Shown here one piece after another: positions 25,704-36,109 of a stretch of 64,000 nt of DNA. The DNA is from Nitrosospira multiformis. Lineage in GTDB: Bacteria; Pseudomonadota; Gammaproteobacteria; Burkholderiales; Nitrosomonadaceae. Location: contig NZ_FOHI01000005.1 in the NCBI RefSeq assembly GCF_900111585.1, forward strand, positions 186,001-250,000, read 5' to 3'. Position numbers and translations under genes: made by a program. The notes beneath the pieces were generated by a model. It had not been told where the DNA came from. It saw nothing but the letters and a program-made list of their open reading frames with translations, and searched no databases. Each line of letters starts with the position of its first letter. Position 1 is the stretch's first letter.

Positions 25704-27092
25704 TTATTTTTCTGCTGCGATTACGTGCAGGACGAGGCCGTCGATTCCGGTTACACGCACCTTCTGGCCCCGAACCAGCGGTTGGGCGGAGTGCACAGTC
25801 CACAACTCGCCGCGGATACTTGCCATGCCGTCACCGGAAGTGTCTTCCAGCATTTCTCCCACTGAGCCGACCATATGCTCCTGACCGCTCAACAACGGTT
25901 TCTGGCGGGTCTTGAGCGCCATGCCGATTACTGAAATCAGGAACAGGGCACTGGCGAAGGCTACTCCGCCGACGAGTGGCCAGGGGATACCGAAACCGGG
26001 CGCATCGCTGTCAATCAGCATCAGGGAGCCCACGACGAAAGCGATAATTCCACCGATACCGAGGGCGCCGAAGCTGGGCAAGAATACTTCGGCCACCATG
26101 AATCCGATACCGAGCAGGATCAAGGCAAGTCCGGCATAGCTCACCGGCAGTAACTGGAAGGCATACAGGGCGATAAGCAGGCAGATGGCGCCTGCCACAC
26201 CGGGTAGCACAAAACCGGGGTTGGCAAACTCGAAGAACAGTCCGTAAATGCCGATAAGCATCAGGACATAGGCGACGCTTGGATTGGTGATGATGGCGAG
26301 CAGTCGCGTGCGCCAGTCGGGTTCCACGACTTCCACGGTGGCGGAAGTAGTATCGAGCGTACGGTCCTGGCCCAATATATTCACTTGCCTGCCATTGAGC
26401 TGCTTTAACAGATCCGCGACGTCGGCAGCGACATAATCGATGACTTTGAGGTGCAGCGCTTCGGAGGCCGACAAACTGACTGCTTCACGGACGGCTCTTT
26501 CCGCCCATTCCACATTACGCCCGCGCATCTGCGCCAAGCCGCGTATGTACGCTGCAGCATCATGAATCATTTTGCGGGACATTTCATCCTTTACGGGAAG
26601 CTGGTCCTCTTTCTGCAGATTTTGCGCGCGGTTCTCGCCTGATTTCGGTTTGGGCTTGGGTTCGGGTTCGGGTTCGGGTTCGGGCTCTGATCCTGGCAAG
26701 CCATCCATTTCTATTGGGGTGGCCGCACCCAGGTTGGTGCCCGGCGCCATCGCGGCGATATGGCTGGCATACAGGATATAAGTGCCGGCACTGGCTGCCC
26801 GAGCCCCACTCGGCGCCACAAAAGTTGCCACGGGCACGGGTGAAGCCAGGATATCGCGTATGATCTGACGCATGGAAGTGTCGAGCCCTCCCGGCGTGTC
26901 CAGTTGTAATACCACAAGCAGCGCGTTCTCGTTCGCTGCGCGTTCCAGTCCGCGCTGGATGAAATCGGCGCTGACCGGAGCAATGGGACCATCGATTTTC
27001 AACACCACGACAGGGGAAGCTCGAACAATTGACGGCAGCAGAAACAGTATCACCAGGATACCGACAGAAAGAGTGCGAATGAGTAGTTTCAT
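25704..27092 (-). CDS. Long-form NfeD protein (membrane serine protease, ClpP-like)
   Basis: 462-aa protein of the NfeD1b class. It has an N-terminal signal segment and a ClpP-like protease domain with [19 protein letters not shown], holding the catalytic Ser. [14 protein letters not shown] follows, and the catalytic Lys probably lies before [12 protein letters not shown]. About four membrane helices and a C-terminal OB-fold domain complete it. Family members cleave a C-terminal segment of the partner slipin encoded next to them. A Glu-Pro/Lys-Pro linker at about residues 137-150 is encoded by perfect TTCGGG repeats. Confidence 0.92.
   Translation of the reverse strand: MKLLIRTLSVGILVILFLLPSIVRASPVVVLKIDGPIAPVSADFIQRGLERAANENALLVVLQLDTPGGLDTSMRQIIRDILASPVPVATFVAPSGARAASAGTYILYASHIAAMAPGTNLGAATPIEMDGLPGSEPEPEPEPEPKPKPKSGENRAQNLQKEDQLPVKDEMSRKMIHDAAAYIRGLAQMRGRNVEWAERAVREAVSLSASEALHLKVIDYVAADVADLLKQLNGRQVNILGQDRTLDTTSATVEVVEPDWRTRLLAIITNPSVAYVLMLIGIYGLFFEFANPGFVLPGVAGAICLLIALYAFQLLPVSYAGLALILLGIGFMVAEVFLPSFGALGIGGIIAFVVGSLMLIDSDAPGFGIPWPLVGGVAFASALFLISVIGMALKTRQKPLLSGQEHMVGSVGEMLEDTSGDGMASIRGELWTVHSAQPLVRGQKVRVTGIDGLVLHVIAAEK
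26661..26684. repeat. Four perfect TTCGGG hexamers inside nfeD
   Basis: Four uninterrupted TTCGGG units encode alternating Glu-Pro on the minus strand, flanked by near-copies (TTTGGGCTTGGG). Unit-number changes would stay in frame and alter only the linker length. Confidence 0.85.
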
Positions 27093-27207
27093 TTATTCAA
27101 TATAGACCGTTTCATCCGTTACAAATTCGCCAAAAAAGCTTGCGGATGCTTGCAATGCCCTTTATTTTGGCGCATAAAGCGACTTCCATATCAGAAGCAT
27201 TCATTTC

Positions 27208-29187
27208 ATGAAGAGACCGGTAAGCAGAATTCTCGTTATCAATGATGAAAAACTGATACTCAAGGAGCTCATAAAGGGATTGAACGCTGCGGCCAGATCC
27301 CTTGAGAACCCTCTGGGCATCACGTTTTTGGGAGTCACTACTGCGCGGGAGGCGCTGCAGGCCATTCAGGATGATGGCGACATTCAGTCCGTACTGGTGG
27401 ACGATACACTCTACACGCTGAAAAATGGCGAGAAGGGTTCCCGCATCCTGCAAATGACCGCGCTGAAACTGGTGCAGGAAATAACCCGTTTCCGCCCCGA
27501 GTTGGATATCTACATCCTGATCGCGCAGGAGAAAGAGGATGAGGTGGTGGATGCGCTGTTTTCTGAAACCGTGGATGGTTATTTCTATCGGGAAGAGCGC
27601 GATTACCGGGGCATGTACCGGATTTTGAACGCCCAGTTGCAGGAAAAGGCGCGCACGCCTTTTTACGATCAACTCAAAAATTATGTATTGATGGCAAAGG
27701 ATGCCTGGCATACACCGGGGCATTCTTCAGGCGATTCGTTGCGGGACAGCCCGTGGGCCAGCGATTTCTACCAGTTTATCGGCGAGCATATTTTTCGGGC
27801 GGATCTGTCGGTGTCGGTGCCCATGCTCGATTCGCTCATGGAACCTTCCGGCGTCATTGCCGAAGCGCAGAAGATTGCGGCAAAGGCGTTTGGCGCCCGC
27901 CGCACTTTTTTTGCCACAAATGGCACTTCCACCGCCAACAAGGTGATATTCCAGACGTTGCTCGCCCCCGGCGAAAAGCTGCTGCTGGATCGGAACTGCC
28001 ATAAATCGGTTCATCACGGGGTCGTCTTATCCGGCGCCCATCCGATCTATCTCAACTCCTCGGTAAACAAGAAATTCGGGGTTTATGGGCCTGTGCCCAA
28101 ACAGACACTGTTCAAGGCAATCGAAGAACATCCCGATGCCCAGGCGCTCATACTCACCAGTTGCACCTACGATGGTTTCCGCTATGACTTGCCTCCGATC
28201 ATCGAGGCTGCGCATGCCAAAGGCATCAAGGTGATCATCGATGAAGCCTGGTACGGCTTCGCCCGCTTCCATCCGGCTTTCCGTCCCACCGCCCTGGAAG
28301 CAGGTGCTGATTATGCTACTCAAAGTACACACAAGGTGCTGTCGGCTTTTTCCCAGTCCAGCATGATTCATGTCAATGATCCCGAATTCAACGAGCATCT
28401 GTTTCGGGAAAATTTCAACATGCATACTTCCACCAGCCCGCAGTACAGCATGATTGCAAGCCTCGACGTGGCGCGCAAACAGGTGGTGATGGAGGGATAC
28501 AAGCTATTGTCGCGCACGCTGGAGCTGGCGAAGGAAGTACGCGAGCAAATCAATTCGACCGGCGTGTTTCGCGTACTGGAACTGACGGATCTGCTGCCTG
28601 ACGAGGTGAAGAACGACAATATCCAGCTCGATTCGACCAAGGTCACAGTCGATATTTCGCATTGCGGCTTTACGGTAGAAGATTTGGTCCGGGAACTGTT
28701 CGAGCGATATAACATTCAGGTGGAAAAATCTACTTTCAATACGCTCACTCTGCTGCTGACCATCGGTACCACGCGCAGCAAGGTATCGCGTCTTTACGAT
28801 GCTCTCATGCGCATCGCACGCGAAGGCAGGGCGCCTCGCAGACTCTACCAGATCCCGGAGCTTCCGGGATTTACTGAATTGAAGTATCTGCCCCGGGATG
28901 CCTTTTACTGTGGCGGCGAGATCGTTCCGTTGCTCGACGAGCAGGAGCGGGTAAATGATAGCTTGAAAGGAAAGGTCTGCGCGGACCAGATCACGCCTTA
29001 CCCCCCGGGTATTCCGGTGCTGGTACCAGGCCAGACCATCACGCCCGGGGTGGTGCAATATCTAGTCAGCATGCTACGATCGCAGAAACGGGTGGAAGTG
29101 CACGGGATCGTTTATGACGGCTATCTGCCGTGTTTGAGGCTGTTGAGCGACGTCGAGGAAAAGAGCTTGAAAAAGCTTGCAAAATAG
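27208..29187 (+). CDS. Orn/Lys/Arg decarboxylase, fold-type I PLP enzyme
   Basis: 659-aa basic amino-acid decarboxylase of the inducible AdiA/LdcC/SpeF type. The N-terminal flavodoxin-like wing domain (about 1-140) begins SRILVINDEK. The PLP domain contains HTPGHSSGDS (169-178), FFATNGTSTANK, D345 in IIDEAWYG (PLP ring nitrogen), and K376 in the STHK motif, the Schiff-base lysine. The substrate cannot be told from the sequence: arginine (giving agmatine), ornithine (putrescine) and lysine (cadaverine) are all possible. It lies just upstream of argD, argF and argG on the same strand. Ornithine or arginine is therefore the attractive choice, as an exit from the arginine pathway to polyamines. 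Confidence 0.9.
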   Translation: MKRPVSRILVINDEKLILKELIKGLNAAARSLENPLGITFLGVTTAREALQAIQDDGDIQSVLVDDTLYTLKNGEKGSRILQMTALKLVQEITRFRPELDIYILIAQEKEDEVVDALFSETVDGYFYREERDYRGMYRILNAQLQEKARTPFYDQLKNYVLMAKDAWHTPGHSSGDSLRDSPWASDFYQFIGEHIFRADLSVSVPMLDSLMEPSGVIAEAQKIAAKAFGARRTFFATNGTSTANKVIFQTLLAPGEKLLLDRNCHKSVHHGVVLSGAHPIYLNSSVNKKFGVYGPVPKQTLFKAIEEHPDAQALILTSCTYDGFRYDLPPIIEAAHAKGIKVIIDEAWYGFARFHPAFRPTALEAGADYATQSTHKVLSAFSQSSMIHVNDPEFNEHLFRENFNMHTSTSPQYSMIASLDVARKQVVMEGYKLLSRTLELAKEVREQINSTGVFRVLELTDLLPDEVKNDNIQLDSTKVTVDISHCGFTVEDLVRELFERYNIQVEKSTFNTLTLLLTIGTTRSKVSRLYDALMRIAREGRAPRRLYQIPELPGFTELKYLPRDAFYCGGEIVPLLDEQERVNDSLKGKVCADQITPYPPGIPVLVPGQTITPGVVQYLVSMLRSQKRVEVHGIVYDGYLPCLRLLSDVEEKSLKKLAK

Positions 29188-29238
29188 GTAAAACTAAAGG
29201 ATTCCACAGAATAAACCACAATAAATTCCACCACGTCG

Positions 29239-29260
29239 CACGGCGGCTCATGCCGCCGTG
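29239..29260 (+). other. Perfect hairpin upstream of argD
   Basis: CACGGCGGC (29239-29247) and GCCGCCGTG (29252-29260) form a 9-bp stem with a TCAT loop, 27 nt before the argD start. No T-run follows. It could be a weak terminator for the decarboxylase transcript or an mRNA-processing or stability element in an argD read-through message. Confidence 0.55.
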
Positions 29261-29287
29261 TTGCATTCTGATCTGGCAAATTTACCT

Positions 29288-30460
29288 ATGTCGAATTTGA
29301 TGAATACTTACCTGCGCCTGCCCGTTACATTTGCGAGGGGGGAAGGGGTGTGGTTATGGGACGAGGAGGGCAAGCGCTATCTCGATGCGCTTGCCGGAGT
29401 AGCGGTATGCGGGCTGGGGCATTGCCACCCGGCGCTGGCAAAGGCCCTTTGCGAACAGGCAAGTACCCTTATCCATACTTCTAATCTCTACCATATCAGG
29501 AAGCAGGAACAACTAGGAACGAGATTGACCGCGCTTTCGGGCATGGACAATGCATTTTTCTGCAATTCAGGGGCTGAGGCCAATGAGGCAGCGATCAAGC
29601 TCGCAAGGTTGTATGGGCATGGGAAGAATATCGATTTGCCGACCATTATCGTCATGGAAAAATCCTTCCACGGACGCACCATGGCGACGCTGACTGCAAG
29701 TGGCAACCGCAAGGTGCAGGCTGGCTTCGAGCCGCTTCTCACCGGTTTTGCACGGGTTCCCTATAATGATCTCGAGGCAGTGGCGCAGGTTGCGGAACAC
29801 AACAAGAACGTCGTCGCTATCCTGGTTGAACCTTACCAGGGGGAGGGGGGGGTCAATGTGCCGCAGGCAAATTACCTGCAAGGTCTTCGCCACCTCTGTA
29901 ACCAGAACGGCTGGCTGCTGATGCTGGATGAAGTGCAGTGCGGAATTGGCCGCACCGGCAACTGGTTCGCTTTTCAATACAGCGGCATCACGCCGGATGT
30001 CATCACGCTCGCCAAAGGTCTGGGATCGGGCGTGCCCATTGGCGCCTGCCTGGCGAAAGGTATTGCGGCAAATGTCTTCAAGCCAGGCAATCATGCCTCC
30101 ACTTTCGGTGGAAACCCGCTCGCCTGCAGTGCTGCACTCACCACGCTCGAAGTAATCGAGAAGGAAGACCTGCTGCGCAATGCAATGGAAGTGGGCGATT
30201 TCATGCGCAGTCTGTTCAAGGCGCAGTTGGCCGATTTGCCGGAGGTAATTGAAATTCGCGGCCAGGGCCTGATGATAGGCATCGAGCTTTCGAGACCGTG
30301 CGGTGAACTGGTGAAGGAAGCTTTGAAAAAAGGCCTTCTCATCAATGTAACCTCCGATAAGGTAGTGCGTCTGCTACCGCCGCTCGTGATTCAACGTGAC
30401 GAGGCTGAGCAGGTAGTCAACACTTTATCTCCCATTGTGAAGGAATTTCTGGCAGCTTGA
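29288..30460 (+). CDS. argD: Acetylornithine aminotransferase
   Basis: Class III PLP aminotransferase converting N-acetylglutamate semialdehyde to N-acetylornithine in arginine synthesis. It may also act in lysine synthesis. Visible: NTYLRLP at the start, FCNSGAEANEAAIKLAR, MEKSFHGRTMATL, LDEVQCGIGRTG, and the PLP lysine in TLAKGLGSGVPIGA. ATG 29288 (MSNLMNTY) is chosen over the GTG at 29258 because ArgD proteins begin close to the NTY motif. This gives 390 aa. argF follows. Confidence 0.95.
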   Translation: MSNLMNTYLRLPVTFARGEGVWLWDEEGKRYLDALAGVAVCGLGHCHPALAKALCEQASTLIHTSNLYHIRKQEQLGTRLTALSGMDNAFFCNSGAEANEAAIKLARLYGHGKNIDLPTIIVMEKSFHGRTMATLTASGNRKVQAGFEPLLTGFARVPYNDLEAVAQVAEHNKNVVAILVEPYQGEGGVNVPQANYLQGLRHLCNQNGWLLMLDEVQCGIGRTGNWFAFQYSGITPDVITLAKGLGSGVPIGACLAKGIAANVFKPGNHASTFGGNPLACSAALTTLEVIEKEDLLRNAMEVGDFMRSLFKAQLADLPEVIEIRGQGLMIGIELSRPCGELVKEALKKGLLINVTSDKVVRLLPPLVIQRDEAEQVVNTLSPIVKEFLAA

Positions 30461-30544
30461 GTTTTTTTGCGATCGCGAAAAGTGAACGGTTGAAGTCATC
30501 CAGGCTTGAGTCTTCGCAATGGACTCGCCCCTGACACCAAAAAT

Positions 30545-31471
30545 ATGCAGATCAAGCATTTCTTACAGTTCAACGATTTTTCCCGGGAGGAATTCGAGTA
30601 TCTGTTCGAGCGCACCCGCTGGATCAAGCAGGAGTTCAAGCAGTACCGACGCTACTGGCCGCTGGAAGACCGTACTCTAGCCATGATCTTCGACAAGCAT
30701 TCAACCCGCACCAGGCTTTCGTTTGAAGCGGGCATGCATCAGCTGGGCGGGGCGGCGATCTATCTTTCCACTCGTGACACCCAGCTGGGGCGCGGCGAGC
30801 CGGTCGAAGATGCGGCACGGGTGATTTCTCGGATGGTGGATATCGTCATGATCCGTACCCATGAGCATGATATCGTCAGGCGGTTTGCGGTGCATTCGCG
30901 TGTTCCGGTCATTAATGGACTGACCGATGAATATCACCCCTGCCAGATCATTGGGGATATTTTTACGTTCATCGAGCACCATGGCAGCATTACCGGCAAG
31001 ACGGTGGCGTGGATAGGGGATTCCAACAACGTTTGTAATACGTGGCTCCAGGCAGCGGAAGTATTCGATTTCAACGTCCATGTCTCCACTCCGCAAGGCT
31101 ACGAAGTGGAGCCGGAACGGGCCGGTCTTTACGGGACAAGCCACTATGAGGAATTCGCCGATCCACATGAGGCAGTAAAAGGCGCAGATCTCGTCACCAC
31201 GGACGTCTGGACCAGCATGGGATTTGAGGCCGAAACCGAGGAGCGAAAAAGGGATTTTGCGGATTTTCGGGTGGATGCGGAAATGATGTCGCACACCCGC
31301 AAGGATGCGTTGTTTATGCATTGCCTGCCTGCTCATCGTGGGGAGGAAGTGGCGGCGGAAGTGATAGACGGACCGCAATCGGTGGTATGGGACGAGGCGG
31401 AGAACCGGTTGCATACGCAAAAGGCGCTGATTGAATACCTGTTGCTGGGAAGACTGGATAACGCCGGATAG
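30545..31471 (+). CDS. argF: Ornithine carbamoyltransferase
   Basis: Transfers the carbamoyl group to ornithine to make citrulline. Binding motifs for carbamoyl phosphate are STRTRLSFE and HPCQIIGD. The ornithine-side motifs are the conserved DVWTSMG and [16 protein letters not shown] 30545 (MQIKHFLQF) fits the family N-terminus better than the frame start at 30506. This gives 308 aa, the usual size. It sits between argD and argG. Confidence 0.96.
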   Translation: MQIKHFLQFNDFSREEFEYLFERTRWIKQEFKQYRRYWPLEDRTLAMIFDKHSTRTRLSFEAGMHQLGGAAIYLSTRDTQLGRGEPVEDAARVISRMVDIVMIRTHEHDIVRRFAVHSRVPVINGLTDEYHPCQIIGDIFTFIEHHGSITGKTVAWIGDSNNVCNTWLQAAEVFDFNVHVSTPQGYEVEPERAGLYGTSHYEEFADPHEAVKGADLVTTDVWTSMGFEAETEERKRDFADFRVDAEMMSHTRKDALFMHCLPAHRGEEVAAEVIDGPQSVVWDEAENRLHTQKALIEYLLLGRLDNAG

Positions 31472-31535
31472 AGCAGGATTTTCAATAGGGGTTATTCAGC
31501 GAAGTCAGGCCGGCATTTTTATTAATGAGACAAGC

Positions 31536-32777
31536 ATGGGAAAAGAAAACAAGGCGAATGTCGCTGAGATTAAAAAAGTAGTCCTGGCATTTTCCGGGGG
31601 CCTGGATACGTCGGTGATCCTGAAGTGGCTGCAGGATACCTACCGGTGCGAAGTTGTCACCTTCACCGCTGACATTGGCCAGGGGGAGGAGGTGGAACCT
31701 GCCCGTGCAAAGGCGAAGCAGCTTGGCGTGAGGGAAATTTTTATTGACGACTTGCGTGAAGAATTCGTACGCGATTTCGTTTTTCCCATGTTTCGCGCCA
31801 ATACCATTTATGAAGGGGAGTATCTGCTCGGCACCAGCATCGCACGCCCGCTGATTGCCAAGCGCCAGATCGAAATCGCGCGGGAAACCGGTGCAGACGC
31901 CGTGTCGCACGGTGCGACCGGGAAAGGCAATGATCAGGTGCGCTTTGAACTCGGTTACTATGCGCTTCAACCGGATATTCGGGTGATTGCGCCGTGGCGC
32001 GAATGGGACCTTACCTCCCGGGAAAAGCTTCTGAAATACGCGGAGCAGCACGGCATCCCGGTGGAAATGAAGAAAAAGGAAGGATCTCCCTACAGCATGG
32101 ATGCCAATCTTCTGCATATTTCGTATGAGGGACGTATTCTCGAAGACCCTGCGCAGGAGCCGGAAGAGTCGATGTGGCGCTGGAGTGTTTCGCCGGAAAA
32201 AGCACCGGACAGTCCCGAATATATCGACTTCGAATTCAGGCAGGGCGATATCGTTGCATTGAATGGGGAAGAGCTTTCGCCGGCGCGCCTGCTCGCCAGA
32301 CTCAATGAACTGGGGGGCAAACACGGGATAGGGCGCCTGGATCTGGTCGAAAACCGGTATGTCGGTATGAAATCCCGCGGGTGCTACGAGACTCCCGGCG
32401 GCACGATCATGCTACGTGCCCACCGGGCCATGGAGTCCATTACACTGGACCGTGAAGTCGCACATTTGAAAGACGAGCTTATGCCACGCTATGCCGAACT
32501 GGTTTACAACGGCTATTGGTGGAGCCCCGAACGCAGAATGATGCAGACGATGATCGATGCGTCACAGGCGCATGTAAACGGCTGGGTGCGGGTGAAGCTC
32601 TACAAGGGTAATGTGATTGTTGTGGGGAGAGACTCGAAAACAGATTCGCTGTTTGATCCTCATATTGCCACCTTCGAGGATGATCAGGGTGCGTACAATC
32701 AGACGGATGCTGCCGGTTTCATCAAGTTGAATGCACTCAGGATGCGGATTGCCGCCAATTTGAGAAATCGCAAATAA
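31536..32777 (+). CDS. argG: Argininosuccinate synthase
   Basis: ATP-dependent condensation of citrulline with aspartate. The N-terminal PP-loop [15 protein letters not shown] binds ATP. Further family segments are [29 protein letters not shown] and [17 protein letters not shown] 31536 gives 413 aa. The frame is open further upstream into argF, but those residues do not resemble ArgG. argH is not in the window. The 174-bp gap to yajQ shows nothing recognisable. Confidence 0.97.
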   Translation: MGKENKANVAEIKKVVLAFSGGLDTSVILKWLQDTYRCEVVTFTADIGQGEEVEPARAKAKQLGVREIFIDDLREEFVRDFVFPMFRANTIYEGEYLLGTSIARPLIAKRQIEIARETGADAVSHGATGKGNDQVRFELGYYALQPDIRVIAPWREWDLTSREKLLKYAEQHGIPVEMKKKEGSPYSMDANLLHISYEGRILEDPAQEPEESMWRWSVSPEKAPDSPEYIDFEFRQGDIVALNGEELSPARLLARLNELGGKHGIGRLDLVENRYVGMKSRGCYETPGGTIMLRAHRAMESITLDREVAHLKDELMPRYAELVYNGYWWSPERRMMQTMIDASQAHVNGWVRVKLYKGNVIVVGRDSKTDSLFDPHIATFEDDQGAYNQTDAAGFIKLNALRMRIAANLRNRK

Positions 32778-32951
32778 TAGCGCTGGAATTATCGGCAGCA
32801 ATGGAACAACCAAAGGTGTTGAAAGTTGTGCAAGCATCATCCAATCAGGGGCGAAGTCTCTACATCTTTGATGCTCATGAACAGAGCAGCGCCAGTGGGG
32901 CGGGAAGTCCGCTTTATGAAAACTGCATGAGATTCTTTTGAGAAGATTGAT

Positions 32952-33437
32952 ATGCCATCATTCGATATCGTTTCCGAAGTCGACAAGCAGGAAGTTAGAA
33001 ACGCAGTTGACCAGGTGAATAAGGAAGTGGGCACGCGTTTCGACTTCAAGGGTTCTGACGCCCGCGTGGAACAGGCGGATTACACGCTGACTGTTTTTGC
33101 AGATGATGAATTCAAGCTGGATCAGGTGTTCGACATTCTGACCACCAAACTGGCCAAGCGGAATGTCGATGTGCGCTCCCTGGATAAGGGTCAGGTGGAA
33201 AAAATCAGCGGCAACAAGGTGAAGCAGCTCGTCACGGTAAAAACCGGCGTGGAAAGTGAGTTGGCTAAAAAAATTATCAGGCTCATCAAGGACAGTAAAC
33301 TCAAGGTACAAGGCAGCATTCAGGGGGATACTGTGCGTGTTTCAGGCGCAAAGCGGGATACCTTGCAAGAAGCCATCCAATTAGTCAAGAAATCGGTCAC
33401 GGATTTTCCCCTGCAATTCCAGAATTTTCGCGATTGA
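32952..33437 (+). CDS. yajQ: YajQ family nucleotide-binding protein
   Basis: 161-aa protein of the YajQ/UPF0234 family, two ferredoxin-like domains. It opens [20 protein letters not shown] and contains [12 protein letters not shown] and the C-terminal [11 protein letters not shown]. Homologues such as XC_3703 bind cyclic di-GMP and act with transcription factors; whether this one does cannot be seen. It stands alone after the arg genes. Confidence 0.94.
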   Translation: MPSFDIVSEVDKQEVRNAVDQVNKEVGTRFDFKGSDARVEQADYTLTVFADDEFKLDQVFDILTTKLAKRNVDVRSLDKGQVEKISGNKVKQLVTVKTGVESELAKKIIRLIKDSKLKVQGSIQGDTVRVSGAKRDTLQEAIQLVKKSVTDFPLQFQNFRD

Positions 33438-33527
33438 TCAATGTTTCGATTGACCTGAACGCTCTGATTTTTATCGCCTCTCTGCTTCCTGATTCTCCTC
33501 CTTTCCACAATTTCCCGATCAATTCGA

Positions 33528-34238
33528 TCAATTGAACCTGATCCCATTGATCCAGCGCTCATAGAGCTTGTCGGCTACACGCTGCAACCGTGATATTCGG
33601 GTGGACAAGTTTGTTTGCATTGCCTCTGCGGACTGCACCGCAGGGCCTGGGCTCGAAGCAATTTCCTCCGCACCGTGGCTGCACCAGTCTTTCACCATTT
33701 CTTCGGTCATTTCCACATGGCACTGCAATCCCAAGTGCTTATTATCCAGTGCGAATGCCTGATTTTTACACCAGGGGCTGGAAAGCAGCAGTGTAGCGTT
33801 ATCCGGGATAGTGAAAATCTCGCCATGCCAGTGGAACACCTCGCACTTTGACAGATTCCCAAACCACTCCCGAGCTGGCTGATTATCGGCAGTGCTTGCC
33901 TCACCCCAGCCGATTTCCTTGACCGGGCTTTTGGAAACCACTCCTCCCAGTGCCTTCGCCATTAATTGACCACCGAGACAGTGCCCTAATACAGGAATAT
34001 TGTTTGCCACTGCCTGGCGGATCAACGAGAGTTCATTTCTGATCCAAGGCAAATCATCATTTACACTCATCGGGCCCCCCATGAATACCAGGGCGCCGAA
34101 TTGGCCGGCATCGGCAGGTACACTTTCACCGGCATCTATTTTTATGAGTTGCCAGGGAATGGCATGGCGATCGAGAAACGTAGCGAAATAGCCTGGCCCT
34201 TCGATTGGAAAATGCCTGAAGATTGCGACCGGCTTCAT
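33528..34238 (-). CDS. Type 1 glutamine amidotransferase domain protein
   Basis: 236-aa stand-alone class I GATase. The nucleophile elbow is VLGHCLGGQLMA, with the oxyanion region VFMGGPMSVND upstream and the His of the triad in CHVEMTEE. Relatives are often called GMP-synthase-like glutamine amidotransferases. Their substrate is usually unknown; some hydrolyse gamma-glutamyl compounds. It has no synthetase partner beside it. It converges with yajQ across a 90-bp gap that holds only short repeats of GATCAATTGA type. Confidence 0.88.
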   Translation of the reverse strand: MKPVAIFRHFPIEGPGYFATFLDRHAIPWQLIKIDAGESVPADAGQFGALVFMGGPMSVNDDLPWIRNELSLIRQAVANNIPVLGHCLGGQLMAKALGGVVSKSPVKEIGWGEASTADNQPAREWFGNLSKCEVFHWHGEIFTIPDNATLLLSSPWCKNQAFALDNKHLGLQCHVEMTEEMVKDWCSHGAEEIASSPGPAVQSAEAMQTNLSTRISRLQRVADKLYERWINGIRFN

Positions 34239-34308
34239 GGATATGCATGCACTCCGCTGGCTGGCAAGGAGGAATGGAAGGAAAGGGAATCTAGATGTTT
34301 AGTACCGG

Positions 34309-34821
34309 TCAGCGGTGCCAGGGGGCTACCTCGGCATCCGCAATCACCCGCTGGCCGGTAACCTGGACGCCGTCAAAATTCGCGCGTTCGTGCGCGCCTA
34401 TGAGGTAAGTTCCGGTCTTAACCAGGATCTCCACCTGTCCATTCGCTACTGCAACGCTGCCGCCAGCGGCGCGCTTGCTGACACTGAAACGGGTGCCGGT
34501 ATCCCTGATATAGGTGGTTCCCACCTTCAGATTCAGTTTTCCAGGCTGGTTGCCCCTCACATCAAAAAAGGCGTTGCCCCGCAACAGTTCAATCCCGCTG
34601 GGTTCCGTATTGGTGACAGCAACACTGCTATCGGCATCGAGACTGATGGCGATATCGGGCGTTGCAAGAACGGTGAGCCGCTGGCCGGGAATGGTTTCAT
34701 GGAGACGCGTAGTAATCGGCTTGGCAATGAACCAGGATAACAGGCCGAGCCCTACGGCAGCAGCTACGATGGAGCCATGTACCACGAACGGTACCCACCG
34801 GTTGCGGATCACGCCGGGCAT
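34309..34821 (-). CDS. Free-standing FecR-domain protein
   Basis: 170-aa protein with one N-terminal membrane helix (about 13-34) followed by a periplasmic FecR domain: LDADSSVAVTNTEPSGIELLRGNAFFDV and YIRDTGTRFSVS segments. It stops right after the APW motif, where classical FecR continues into its receptor-contacting C-terminal part. It also lacks the cytoplasmic anti-sigma region: the frame is closed by a stop 12 codons upstream. It is the last gene after exbD, 100 bp downstream. Probably a TonB-system accessory rather than a full FecR regulator; its function is unknown. Confidence 0.8.
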   Translation of the reverse strand: MPGVIRNRWVPFVVHGSIVAAAVGLGLLSWFIAKPITTRLHETIPGQRLTVLATPDIAISLDADSSVAVTNTEPSGIELLRGNAFFDVRGNQPGKLNLKVGTTYIRDTGTRFSVSKRAAGGSVAVANGQVEILVKTGTYLIGAHERANFDGVQVTGQRVIADAEVAPWHR

Positions 34822-34921
34822 GCAACTATTATCCCTGCAATGATGGAGCGTTCACCGGCGTGTCTGTCATCGCTTGAATTGACCGTAATGATATTCCTTC
34901 CGCGGCCGTGCTTCGGAATTG

Positions 34922-35341
34922 TTATTTTTGTGAAGGGTCGGTAACGAAACCTATTCGCACCAGTCCCGCCTTTGCTGCAATAGACATCACCTGCGCTACA
35001 TGCTCGTAGTGGACATGTTTGTCGGCGCGGATATGAAGCTCGATATTGGGATTCTGCCCTACCGCTTCAGTGAACCGCGGAGCCAGTTGATCCATTGTAA
35101 CCGATTCACCATTCCAGTAAAGGCTTGAGTCGTCACGCAAGGCGAATTCCACGTGATCCGGTTGAGTGATGTTTGGACTGCTGGATGCCTTCGGCAGGTC
35201 GATTTTAACGGAATGCGTGAGCAACGGCGCCGTAATGATAAAAATCACCAGCAGTACCAGCATCACGTCCACCAGGGGTACGACGTTGATTTCAGCCATC
35301 GGGAGCTGCCGGTTACTGCTGTTCATGCTGCCGAATGCCAT
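34922..35341 (-). CDS. exbD: Biopolymer transport protein ExbD
   Basis: 139-aa single-pass inner-membrane partner of ExbB in the TonB motor. MAEINVVPLVDVMLVLLVIFIITAP, in which the Asp is the proton carrier, is followed by a periplasmic domain. Its start touches the exbB stop by 1 bp. It is one of two ExbD-type genes in the window (the other at 14951), and the one clearly tied to tonB. Confidence 0.95.
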   Translation of the reverse strand: MAFGSMNSSNRQLPMAEINVVPLVDVMLVLLVIFIITAPLLTHSVKIDLPKASSSPNITQPDHVEFALRDDSSLYWNGESVTMDQLAPRFTEAVGQNPNIELHIRADKHVHYEHVAQVMSIAAKAGLVRIGFVTDPSQK

Positions 35342-36105
35342 TACAGCCTCCTTTCGCCCGGTGCCGCTGCGGGGGAAACCAGCGGGGTAACCACCCGCAA
35401 GGAACGCTCATCGCCGGGAGATCCGCCTGCTTTTGTTCCAACCGTGATCAGGACGAAAAGATCATGGGCAAAGGCATCAAGTCGCGCCAGCCAGATGCGA
35501 TTGCGCCGTCCAAATGTGTTATAGGCCAAAACCGCGGGAATTGCCACCGCTAGCCCGAGCGCTGTCATGATCAACGCTTCTCCCACGGGACCTGCTACCT
35601 TGTCCAGCGTACCCTGGCCGGATAATCCGATTTGGATCAAGGCGTGATAGATGCCCCATACCGTGCCAAACAAGCCAATATAGGGCGCAGCCGAACCTGC
35701 GGATGCAATCACGGTGAGACCATTTTCCACCTGCGCTGCTTCCTGGTCGAGGCCATTGCGCAGTACGCGGGTGATGAATTCGCTCGCGCCACCCGCTGCG
35801 GCGAGATTTTGCAATCCATGTTTCTCCGAATCGGCGGCTGCGTTCATTGCCAACCGGGCAAGTTGCGCAAAGGCGTTGTCATCCGAATCCTCTTTCAGCG
35901 TCGAATTTACTTCCTGCAACGAACCCGCGCTCCAGAAACGCTTGAGAAAGGCGTCAGCCCGCTTTCCCATCATGATATTGGAGATACCCTTGGTCAGGAT
36001 GAGATACCAGCTTGCTACAGAGAGTGCAAGCAGCAGTATGAGCACCGTCATACCGACGCCATCGAGCTGCGCCAGAAAATTTGAAAATCCGAGACCTGTT
36101 TGCAT
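35341..36105 (-). CDS. exbB: Biopolymer transport protein ExbB
   Basis: Inner-membrane proton-channel subunit of the TonB-ExbB-ExbD complex. Three hydrophobic helices are seen. Family segments ENGLTVIASAGSAAPYIGLFGTVWGI and PVGEALIMTALGLAVAIPAVLAYN are present. The frame is open to 36171, but ATG 36105 has an AAGGAG Shine-Dalgarno and gives a normal start, 254 aa. It follows tonB by 4 bp. Confidence 0.95.
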   Translation of the reverse strand: MQTGLGFSNFLAQLDGVGMTVLILLLALSVASWYLILTKGISNIMMGKRADAFLKRFWSAGSLQEVNSTLKEDSDDNAFAQLARLAMNAAADSEKHGLQNLAAAGGASEFITRVLRNGLDQEAAQVENGLTVIASAGSAAPYIGLFGTVWGIYHALIQIGLSGQGTLDKVAGPVGEALIMTALGLAVAIPAVLAYNTFGRRNRIWLARLDAFAHDLFVLITVGTKAGGSPGDERSLRVVTPLVSPAAAPGERRL

Positions 36106-36109
36106 TAGG

